NCBI RefSeq assembly: GCF_026210795.1 | Contig: NC_089451.1 | Span: 3,022,001-3,086,000 of the forward strand | Direction of reading: 5' to 3' | Length of the DNA stretch: 64,000 nt | From: Rhizophagus irregularis | Taxonomy: Eukaryota; Glomeromycota; Glomeromycetes; Glomerales; Glomeraceae | Shown: positions 25,897-35,741 of the stretch, in pieces | Layout: each line of letters begins with the position of its first letter | Position numbering within the stretch: the first letter of the stretch is position 1 | The notes under the pieces: generated by a model | What the model was told of the DNA's origin: nothing | The model's input: only the letters and a program-made list of their open reading frames with translations | Databases searched by the model: none | Program-made: the position numbers and the translations under genes

Positions 25897-27518
25897 TTAA
25901 TTTAAATGAGTACCTAGGTTGAGTTTAGTGAAATCTATTGATTCTATGGATTCTATAAGATAAAGGTAATTTTGTATTATAAGTATTTGAGAATTCTCTC
26001 CTGATAATAAAATAAGATATGAATTACCTGAATATTCAATTGAATTATCATCAATAGCATTTATTGGTTCTGGAAGATTTTTAAAGTCTAAAAGTCTACT
26101 CGTGCAAACTGCTTGAGGATTTGTAGTATATGAAAGAGAAGTACCAGTATGTGATAATGAGGAAGAAAATAGCTTTTCATTAATTTTATCTACTTCTTCA
26201 ATTTGCTTTTTGATTTCATAATTACTTGTACCATGGTCTCGCAAACTCCTATATAAATCTTCCAATAAATCAACTAATTTATTTGCTTTAGGTCGTTTTA
26301 AAGAATCTGCATCCCAACATTGTGAAATTATGTTCAAAATTAGTTGAGGAATTTTATAATTAGATTTTGGCCTAAGGCCGTGACAAATTCCAATAGCTAA
26401 GAATTGATTATGAGCAATATCATGATAAGGAGGAAACCCTGTACAGACTTCATATGCAATAATACCGAATGAATAAATATCACTTTCTTTAGTATATTCT
26501 TTTCCTCTTACAACCTCAGGTGCTACATAAGGTAATACTCCATATATTTCTTTATATTCATCTTGAGAAGGTACTACATTTGCTGGTCGACAGAATCCTA
26601 AATCAGCAATGTAAACGAAAAAATCATGACTATTAATGCTACCATTCAATATATTACCACAATGAAAATCATTATGAACTAAATTTTTATCATGAATATT
26701 TTCAAGGCCTCATGCGATTTTTTGTAAAATATTTAACTTTTCTTCCCATTTCATTGAATTAAAATTATTATTTAAATGTTGTCTTAAATTTCCATTTTCT
26801 GCATATTCCATTACCATCTTAAAATTATCAGATTCTGGATCTTTAGTAATGCCATAGCAGCGAATTACAAAACCAAAAAAAGATGTAACCATATGTGATT
26901 CAATCTAAAAAGAATTTATATAAGTTAGTTTATCATTTATATAATTTATAAATTAGAAAGTCTCAATTTATATAAATATCAACTTACTTCTTTTAAAAAT
27001 TCAGCTGTAATATTTTGTGAGTTATGTAAACATTTTAAAACAACTGGAAAATTTTCATGCCTTTCAACAATATTTTTACTTATTTTCCATTGATTATTTT
27101 CAGTATCCCATTTTTCTATACATCCATCTTTCCAAATTGCTTTATAAATAGTTCCAAACCCTCCTTTGGTCAAATATTCAACGTTTTCAAATCTATCATA
27201 TTCAATCCACTCTAAAATTTCTCTATCATTATTGGCTTTAAGTTGTGTTTTTTGAATAAATTTATCAACTTCATGGTTTCCACTAGTCCAATTTTTGAAA
27301 TTTTGTTGAAAATGTTTGGCACCACACAACTGACACCAAACATAAGCAGTTTTGGGCTGCTTACATTCATTACATAAACCATACCATTTAAAACGATTTT
27401 TCAATTCTTCGTTTAATATTAGCTTATCTATTAACAAACTTTGTTCACTTGTTAACTTCTGATAGTTAAAATCTTTTATTTGCTCAATTACTTCGCTACT
27501 GAGCATAAGTTCTTCCAT
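25897..27518 (-). pseudogene. Tyrosine-kinase-like protein kinase with one in-frame TGA
   Basis: Exon 1 is 27518-26988 (177 aa) and exon 2 is 26904-25897, with an 83-bp GT-AG intron in phase 0. The N-terminus carries a Cys pair motif (CNEC...WCQLC) typical of Rhizophagus kinases. The kinase domain has a glycine loop LTKGGFGTIYKA, the catalytic lysine in VVLKCL, the catalytic loop LVHNDFHCGNIL (HND rather than HRD), IADLGFCRP (DLG rather than DFG), YVAPEVVRG and a conserved C-lobe. A single TGA at 26710-26712 interrupts the domain in KIA*GLENIH, where family members carry a residue such as arginine or glycine. The rest of the frame is intact, so this is a recent pseudogene or a nonsense allele. 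Confidence 0.8.
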
Positions 27519-27539
27519 ATTTGGATGGTAAAACTATTA

Positions 27540-29750
27540 TATTAATGAGTAAAAGGGATTTTTTATTTATTTTTTTCAAAATCCACGGCACTATAAAATG
27601 TATTACAGTCGCACAGCAGCGATCGACAAATTTAGAATAAGTTAAACAAATCAGCTGATGATCACAAAGAATTTCGTCAGGATAACCCTTTAAGCGCAGC
27701 AACGATCTGAAAAGTATGGCGAATAATTATCTTCTAATGATTCTTTTATTTTTAAACATTTAATCTTTAGAAATATGTCAAATAATACAGTATCTAACAT
27801 TATATCAATAATATTATTGAATTTCAACTGCTATCTTATTAAATATTTAAATTTCATTAGTAGTAATTATTCTTTAAGAATTTATACAATGTGAAATCTA
27901 TTGTAAAAAAAAAATTGTCCTTTTTAATATATAATAAATACTTATGTATTGATATCAGTATTTATATGCAAATCTACTGTAAAGCGTAAACCAGTCCGTT
28001 GATCAGTAATACGGATCTCAACGCTTTCAGAAACAAAAGGAGCAAGGTTTATTCTTTTAACTTAGTTTATTGAAACATTATTAGTACTGTCCCGCTGCGT
28101 AAATGACCAATCAATTTTCAAGATCAGGTATAACATTTAACATTCTGACTTAAACAGTATGTTAGATTTTTAAGAATTTATTTTGATGTTACATTTTTTA
28201 GTAATATCTGGAAGTAGGTAGTACATTTCTTTACTGATTAATGTTTGGACTCTCCAAAGGTTTCCGTTACCTAGTTTTAGTAATTAATCATAACCTCATA
28301 ATCTATTTTCGTCTACTTTATTTTATACTGAATTTCGTACTGGATTTCGTATTTGACGTTACTATAATTCTCTCAGCAATGGTCACTTTGGAATTGAAAA
28401 AATAATGAATTCCTACTTTTGACTAACTTTTAATAATAATAACCTTTTGAAAGAAATTTAGCAATCTCATTCTCGATAACATCGATATGCTTTCATCAAA
28501 TAAAAGAAACTGGCCATATATAAAAGGTTCAGAATTTATTAAAATATTGGTTTTGACTCTTTATATAATAGTATGTTATCAAGTCTTGAGAATTTCTTAG
28601 TTGATCTAGAATTTTATTGATTAATACATCATATTTTTACATTGCTAATCTCTTAGGTAAATTTTTTTACGTTTATTATAAATAAAGAGATACATTTGAC
28701 TAATCTTTTAATAGTTAAAAAAATTTTGTGTTTTTAGATTTTTGGCTGGATATCAACAATCTTCCAAAATGATAGTAAATTTAAAATCATTAATTATATA
28801 TAACCTGTGACAGAAGTGACAGAAGTTGCACACAGAAGCATAAAAGTTTGAGCATAATGTGAGGAAAAAAAAATACTTTATTAGCACACAGCATTTTGCA
28901 AAATAAAATTGAACTAACAATTCGTTGAAAGAAAAATATAGCATTTTTAGCATTTTACAGAATATAATTAAACTAATTCATTGATCAATCATTTGTGCTC
29001 TTGTTTTCTTTCCTTGATTTACAGAAGGGTATGCTTCTGGATATATATCTGAAAGAAAGCGTATAACAAAAATTAAAATATCAGCGACTAATACAGATAT
29101 TGGCATAAGTTTTTTTGCATACATCAGCAAATTATGCGATTAAAAAATTTAAAGAAACTTCTAAGGAAGAACACATCTTTTTTTGATAAGGTAACTTATA
29201 AATTATTTTTCAAGATTAAGATTATGAAATTATGAAATAGCTTCTCATCATTCATTTCAGCTATTATGAAAGAGTCTAAACCATTTTGTTACAAGGTAAT
29301 TAAATAGGTAATAGTCATTTAACGGGGAGTCATGAATATTGTAAGACCAAAGCCCGTGATAAGTCACGTTGCTTAACAAAATAATAATTTAAATAAATAC
29401 AAATATATGCTTGGTTTAATATAACTAAATATAAATATAACTAAAAATAAATCCCAAAATTCGTATCATGAGATTTCACATACTCAAAATTTACCCTTTT
29501 TATAATATCTTAAAATACTTTCTCTAAGAAACATTTTATCTTTTTCAACTCAAAACTATAAAATTTTAAATTCTCCCAATTTCATACTCAATAAAACTGC
29601 ACACTTTGAAACTTATCATTTTTGATTTTTCATGTTTTTGAAATTTATTATAACTTGTTACTCAAATCACATGGTCTATAGTTTAACGTCATCCCAGACG
29701 CTACATTTGTGACGTCATACAATTTTAAACTACTAAAAATTTATACACTA
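27540..29750. other. Intergenic region with no supported gene
   Basis: Base composition is less AT-rich around 27.6-28.1 kb, but frames on both strands are short and without recognisable motifs. The minus-strand frames at 27.5-27.7 and 28.75-28.95 kb look like chance. Confidence 0.5.
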
Positions 29751-29973
29751 ATTCTAAATATAATACTGCGCCCCATAATTAAGGTATTCTACGTATGGCA
29801 AAGCGGTAGTGGTCAAAAGTGCGTAGCTACCCCTGTTCTGTTGGGTTAACCTGTCAATTTCAGGGGTAACCCGCCATAAGTGTATACGCTACATAATTTA
29901 ACGTGTATGCGCTTTATATTATAACGGTTTATTAATTTATTTTGGAAATTTTAAATTATTAAGGGAACGAATA

Positions 29974-30050
29974 CCCGCCGTTTCAAATATCAGGTACCCG
30001 CCGTTCTACATATCAGGTACTCGCCATTTCACATATCGGGTATGCGCCAT
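29974..30050. repeat. 23-bp tandem repeat, about 3.3 copies
   Basis: Units of 23 bp start at 29974, 29997 and 30020, with a partial unit at 30043. Each reads C(C/T)CGCC, then TTTC or TTCTA, then ATATCAGGTA. The units are markedly more GC-rich than the surroundings. Confidence 0.75.
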
Positions 30051-30055
30051 CTAAT

Positions 30056-30895
30056 TTTTTTTTAAAAAAAAAATTTTTTTTTTTATTGGCTTTTTTTTTA
30101 TAAACAAATTTTGTAGAGAATTTTTATTTTTAATATAGACAAAGACTTTGTTTGATAGAATTCATCGGGAATTTTTTTAATAAGACTTTTTTTATAAAAA
30201 ATTTCGTTAGAAAATTTTTTTCATTGATAGGTTTTTTTGATGGATAATTTCGTTAAAAACTTTTATTTGATAGAAATTTCATTGGAGAATTTTTTTTAAA
30301 TAAAATGATTTTTTTTTTTTTGACATATACTTAATTTGTTGGAGCAATTTTTTTTAACAGGAGAGATTTTTTTGATAGAGAATTATTTGAGATTTTTTTT
30401 TTTTTTTGTAGAAAATTATTTGAAGAATTTTTTTAATAAAGAAGATTTTTTTGATAGAGAATTTCATTAAAGAATTTTCTTAAATAGGTTTCGCTGAGAA
30501 TTTTTTTTTTTTGATAGAAATTTTATCATAGAATTTTTTTTGATAGATCATTTCGTTAGTGTAAATTTTTTAACAGAGGAGATTTTTTTTTTGATAGAGA
30601 ATTTCGGTAAAGATTTTTTTTTAATAGTGGAGGAGTTTTTTTTTTTTTGATATAGAGAATTTTTTTTAATAGGTGGTAAGAATCTTTGAATTTTTCTTTA
30701 ATCGGGGATATTTTTTTGATTGAGAATTTCATTAGAGAATTGTTTGTTGAAAAATTTTTTATTTTTTTTTTTAATAAGTGTATCGATAATTTTGGCTTGA
30801 AAATTTTTTTTAATAAAGAATTTTATTAGAGATCTTTTTTTTTAAAAAAAATTGATTGAAAATTTATTGGAAAATTTTTTATTAAATTTATAATT
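30056..30895. repeat. C-poor T/G/A tract of degenerate GATAGAGAATTTC repeats
   Basis: About 840 bp of the plus strand contain few cytosines. The tract is built from imperfect copies of TTTTTTTGATAGAGAATTTC followed by (G/A)TTAGAGAATTTTTTT, with variable T-run lengths. No coding frame is plausible. Confidence 0.7.
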
Positions 30896-30910
30896 TTAAT
30901 AAATTTTTAC

Positions 30911-31030
30911 TCCTCTTCATCTTCCCATCACTTCTTTTCATCTCTCATCGCTCCTTTTTGTCTCCCGTCACTCCTTTTCGTCTCCTATCGCTTCTTTTCG
31001 TCTCCCATCACTCCTTTTTATCTCTCATTA
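30911..31030. repeat. 20-bp polypyrimidine tandem repeat, six copies
   Basis: Six consecutive 20-bp units follow the pattern CTCCTTTTCGTCTCCCATCA, the last five in exact register from 30931 to 31030. The plus strand is almost purely pyrimidine. It lies directly downstream of the T/G-rich tract. Confidence 0.85.
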
Positions 31031-31639
31031 TGTCCTATCCGTCCACCGACTGACCATCTCTATTCTTAATTCGTATTTAATAATATTTATATTAATCATT
31101 AGTCCATACGTAATAAAATCCTGGTATATATTATATGAACCGAAAAAGTAAAAAAAAAAGATGGAGAGATCATAGTTAAATTAAAATTTCTTTTTATTTT
31201 AAATCACTAAATCTGTAATTTATTATCAAAGCTTAAACAAATAGATTTTAATCGATTATTTCTCTATATTTAATGAATATTTATAACTATGTTTAAACTT
31301 TCAGATATCCCAAAGCATCAAAATATATTTAAAAGTTCGATGAACATTTATTTTATTACTTGACAAATAATTGACTTTATTCTTAAAAATATAAAATCAC
31401 ATGTTAAAAATAATATGTCACACGTATTACTAATAAAAAGTTTAAAAGGTATCTTGAGCTTAAGTTTTTGCAGCTATTCACTTGAAAGATTGAAAGATTG
31501 GATAGAAAAAACAAGTATTTGCGGCCTTTAAATATTATATAACATGATGAAGTCTAGCTTTAAAAAGAAATAAAACATTGAATTGACTTGCGATAAGTAT
31601 GATATATATTTTACCTCACTTAATTATCTATTAAAAGGC
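31031..31639. other. AT-rich 3' flank of the KH gene
   Basis: I see nothing coding here. Confidence 0.5.
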
Positions 31640-32248
31640 TTAGTATTCTCTTCCACCATCAATTATTCCATACCAATTCATTTCATCGGAATAATCTGGA
31701 ACTTCGCCTTGCTTTCTGGAAAATCTTTCTTCTAAATCTTCATTAACTTCATAAGTCTCTGACTCTTCATAGTTTTTATTATAGTTGCTTGAAGATTTGT
31801 TGGATTTTTTTTTGTACGCTACTGTTTCGAACCCGTCATTAAGTTTTTTGGTGTGTCCTAATTTTTTGAACCCATCATCCTTAACTTTTGTAATTTTATT
31901 ATTTTTTCGCTCAAAATAGTAATTTTGTGCAGTAATATTGAACCCATCATCTTTAACTTTTTTAATTTTATTATTTTTTCGCTCATTTTGTGCAGAAATA
32001 TCCTTCATCAAGTCGTTTAGTTGATTTCTTGCTTCATCAATTCTATTTTTAAATGGTGGACCTTCTTTTTTCTTGTTCACGCTAATTGAAATTTGTTCTG
32101 GTTTTGTTGTTTTATCAATGTAAATGTTTGTACCAGTTCTTTCAGCAATGGGTTTTATATTACGACCTTCACGACCAATTAATTTACCAATCTCAATTTG
32201 TTGAGGAATTGGAATATTCAAACTTTTTATGTATTCGGAGCGTTGCAT
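31640..32248 (-). CDS. KH-domain RNA-binding protein
   Basis: This is an intronless 202-aa frame from ATG to TAA. Residues about 10-85 form a KH domain with the diagnostic GKLIGREGRNIKPI loop (GxxGxxG). The preceding strand is IPIPQQIEI and the following strand NIYIDKT. The domain should bind short single-stranded RNA or DNA. The C-terminal half is lysine/asparagine-rich and repetitive: ERKNNKI(K/T)KVKDDGF occurs twice, followed by two variants. The tail ends in an acidic YSDEMNWYGIIDGG segment. The protein is short compared with multi-KH regulators, so it may be a single-domain factor. No other domain is seen. Confidence 0.85.
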   Translation of the reverse strand: MQRSEYIKSLNIPIPQQIEIGKLIGREGRNIKPIAERTGTNIYIDKTTKPEQISISVNKKKEGPPFKNRIDEARNQLNDLMKDISAQNERKNNKIKKVKDDGFNITAQNYYFERKNNKITKVKDDGFKKLGHTKKLNDGFETVAYKKKSNKSSSNYNKNYEESETYEVNEDLEERFSRKQGEVPDYSDEMNWYGIIDGGREY

Positions 32249-32466
32249 TTTGTTAAGAGAAAGAATGTTTTTTAGATATATTATATTACGAAAGTTTTTT
32301 ACTCGATGAGAAAAGATTTTTTTTTTTTAGATACATTTATGTAAATAACTATATATTCATTATTCGTGAACAAAGACGAATTTTATTTAGGAATCTTATA
32401 ACATGAGATTGTCACACTATATTAACAACCATTGTGATTTTTGTACTATCGAAAAAACTTCATTGT

Positions 32467-32563
32467 ATTACATAATTTTTTTACTATTGTTGTTTTTCTG
32501 TTACATAATTTTTTTGCTTTTGTTGTTTTTCTGTTGCATAGTTTTTTTGCTTTTGTTGTGCAT
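32467..32563. repeat. 33-bp tandem repeat, three copies
   Basis: Three 33-bp units (TT(A/G)CATA(A/G)TTTTTTT followed by CT(A/T)TTGTTGT) give a spurious open frame of repeated leucines and phenylalanines. I treat it as a minisatellite, not a gene. Confidence 0.7.
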
Positions 32564-32639
32564 CATCTCATATTATGGCATTGATCGTTCAGCCCAATTA
32601 CTACAACTATAACTTATTAAGTAATTTGTTGTTGATCAT

Positions 32640-33420
32640 GTTTTAATTTTCAAAACAAAAACAGTCACCTTCTGCTTGCTGATCAGCCAGGCACGGCTTA
32701 TTAAGAAATAGATCTTTTGTAGAATTCCGAAGTTCCTGCTGAATGATCGATAAATCATACTCTTACTTGTAAAGATGTTATTGGCCCTGCAGGGTCTTTG
32801 GAATATTTGAAAAAGTAGCTACAACTGCGCCTTAAAATTTTGTGGCACAATAGATTGAGGACAAATAAACAGTAAACTTTTATCTCAATCTAATCAATCA
32901 GTTAGAATCTAAGGAAAAAAAATATTTTTTTTACCCGGTCTTTTAACATTTTATCAGATGTTGATCTACGCCACGTCACCACGGGGAGGCAACCTGATAA
33001 TTATTACAAACATTCCCATATAGAGAACATTAAAAAAAAATTATAAATTGTTTAATAAAAAAAAAACTACACTTTAGAGTTTTTCTTTTTAAAAATAAAG
33101 CCATTTAAATATTCTTTGAAGCAAAGCTGATTATTTTTTAAAAAAAGTTTTTCTGATTATACCTTTTTTTTAATATGTTTTTTAATTTGATTTTTCATAA
33201 TGTAGTTAGCCGTAAAACATCTAGTTTAATCACAAAAATTTACATAAAAAAAAATATTTATAGCTCTCCTCATTTTACGCAGTAAATTTTTTTGGGGGTT
33301 CTATGGATTAAAATAACGTACCACACAACAATAACTGAAATAATGTGTATATTGATGTTTATTTTGATATTTCAAAACGTACAGTATATCCTCTTTTTTC
33401 ACTTTTCTAAAGTATTTTCG
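32640..33420. other. Intergenic region without a gene
   Basis: I see no coding evidence here. The stretch is mostly homopolymer-rich DNA. Confidence 0.5.
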
Positions 33421-33430
33421 GAGATACAGT

Positions 33431-33613
33431 ATGTCCGAATTGACAAGTAAAATCATACGATATTTAACTTTTAGACTACATTCATGTATTTTTGTTAACA
33501 GATTATGGTGTTGTATAACAATTCAAACTCCAGCATTATTTGAGAATTTTCAATGTTACCAGTTTTTAAAAATATACACGGGCGAATTACTGTATGTATA
33601 TATCACCATATAG
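33431..33613 (+). pseudogene. F-box N-terminal fragment
   Basis: The 60-aa frame contains LTSKIIRYL, then LHSCIFVNRLWCCITI. This resembles the F-box motif of the large Glomeromycotina F-box family (ILxxIIxYL...LxSCLLVNRLWC). The middle of the motif is shortened and the rest of the protein, normally leucine-rich repeats, is missing, so this looks like a truncated copy. Confidence 0.5.
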
Positions 33614-34248
33614 TATAATGAACATAATCCTTACAGTTTTAGATAGTAAAATTATTGTAAAATATTTAATTTAGACAACATTGTAAAGCAACGCAGTAAG
33701 GAGTGGAGTAATTAATTAATCATGTGAAACCGCAACAATCATGTGATCAGAGCAGCAATCAGGTGATTGTGTAACAAGTGAAATTAAAGGTTAGAAATAA
33801 TTGTTCAAATATTGGTTTCCATCGCTTTTTATTTGTTTCCTTTCTTGGTCTGTGTTTCATTCCTATTTCCTTCATTATTTCCTACGACGGAATTTTAGTA
33901 ATTACGCCCACACTCAAAAAAATGCTTTTTCTAGTTAATCATAGTATGCGTCTTAACTAAATAAGTAAAAAATAATAAAGCCGATTTTTTAATTACATAC
34001 AGTATTGTTATACATTAGCTCTTCGATAAAGAACTTTTAAATTTAAACCGGATTTTTCCGTTATTAAAAATTCCATGAGAAAATATAGAAATACTTTCGT
34101 ATCACTAACAGAAAGTTCCATCTTTACCAAACTCTTAATAGTGTATCATTCAGATTTCAGATATAAATAAAATACGTTCAAATTTTTTCAAATTCATTAT
34201 CATTATTGATACTTGTTTATAACATATACTAATAATTAACATAATAAA

Positions 34249-35545
34249 ATGGAATTTGTGAATATAAATGATGAAAATTCATTTGACCCGACGCCAAGAT
34301 TAAAATCTAGTCCTATACCAATTAAATTTCTTTCTTTTAATAGAGAAGATGAAAAGTGTTTTAATTGTGGAGAAGAATATATTGAGACAATTCTTTGTTC
34401 TTGGCAAAATTATTGCAAAAAATGTTTATCGCGTTATATTAATGATATAACTGACAATAATAATACATACTTGGACGTATATATTTACACAATGGACTTG
34501 GAATGTAGTAATTATGAAATAAGTAGGACAATAGTATCACAAAATATTCAAGATTTTTGTGGAAATTGTGAGAGAATTATATGCTTTAAACAAATAGATG
34601 GATGTATTAAAAGTGAATATAGTACTGATAACGATAATAAAGTGGTTGAAAGGCTGGTTGGAAGTGAACAAGATTGTAAATTATGCGGAAAGTCATTATC
34701 ACTCACATATAAAGCATTTCATTTTCTTGCATTATGTTCGGATTGTTATCTAGTTTTTTCTGAATGGATAGAATCAACTTTGGTTAAAAAGCGAATTTTG
34801 ATTCTTTACTTACCATGGTGGTATAATGAATCTTTATGTTACACATGTCATTATAAATTAAAGTTAACATTTACATCAGACTGTCAAAAGTATTGTGTAC
34901 ACTGTTGTATATTTTATGTTGGATGCAGATATTGTTAAACAACAAACATTATTTTTGGACCTATACTTGAATCTAAATGTAAAAAATGTAAAAGAATATT
35001 ACTTATCATAAATAGTAGAGAATACAGCAATATTGATGATTTTCTTTTTAATAATGTTTTACACGGTAACTTTGAGTTAGCTGACACTGTAAATATTGCA
35101 AAAGATTTTGGTAAACATTTTAACATATTGGACATATTCTTTTCTCTATTTAAAACACGAAAAAGTGAAAAACAAATGAATTGGATACCATATTCTCAAT
35201 TTAAAGATGTAAAAGAAATGACAAAAGGAGGGTATGGTATTATACATAAAGCAACTTGGTTAAGTAATAATGAAACTGTCATTTTAGAAAGATTTGAAAA
35301 TTCTATAAATGGTAGTAACCATTTCTTGAATGAGGTAAATACAGTATTTTAAATATTTGTTGAATAGTTTTTTGTTAAAATTAATCTTTAATTAAAATCT
35401 AGTTAAAATCATATCAACGTTGTTTTGACGAATCACTTCGTGCTCACATAATCAAAATTTATGGTTTTACAAGAGATCCTGAATCAGAAGATTATATATT
35501 AGTTATAAAATATGCGTCAGAAGGACTTACAAAAGAGCTTTAAAA
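34249..35545 (+). pseudogene. 5' part of a split kinase gene: Cys-rich domain and N-lobe
   Basis: Exon 1 (34249-35334) and exon 2 (from 35403) are joined by a 68-bp GT-AG intron. The product has a Cys-rich N-terminus (CFNCGEEY, CKKC, CGNC, CKLCG, CYTC, CVHCC, CKKCKR), probably zinc-binding, then the start of a kinase domain with MTKGGYGIIHKATW. The lysine of the VAIK motif appears as glutamate (VILERFEN). An in-frame TAA at 34936-34938 interrupts the Cys-rich part, yet the same frame continues for 132 codons to the intron. Exon 2 runs through IYGFTRDPESEDY and then loses its frame near 35540, where foreign DNA begins. The matching 3' part is at 44.4-45.5 kb. Confidence 0.8.
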
Positions 35546-35741
35546 ATAGATAACGGAAATCTTAGGTACATGCATATATATAATCACGTGATAATCATTT
35601 GATAAAGTGGCTTAGCAAAAATTCGTAAAAACATTTTCAATTTCAAGTTTTATTTCGTAATTAGACAAATACGCAATTACACACACACATACACGCATAT
35701 CTATATACTCAGTAATGAATTTATATGACTTCTGTAAAATT

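Noticed and set aside
32403-32612. 69-aa leucine/phenylalanine-rich membrane protein
   Set aside because: The frame is produced by a 33-bp T-rich minisatellite.
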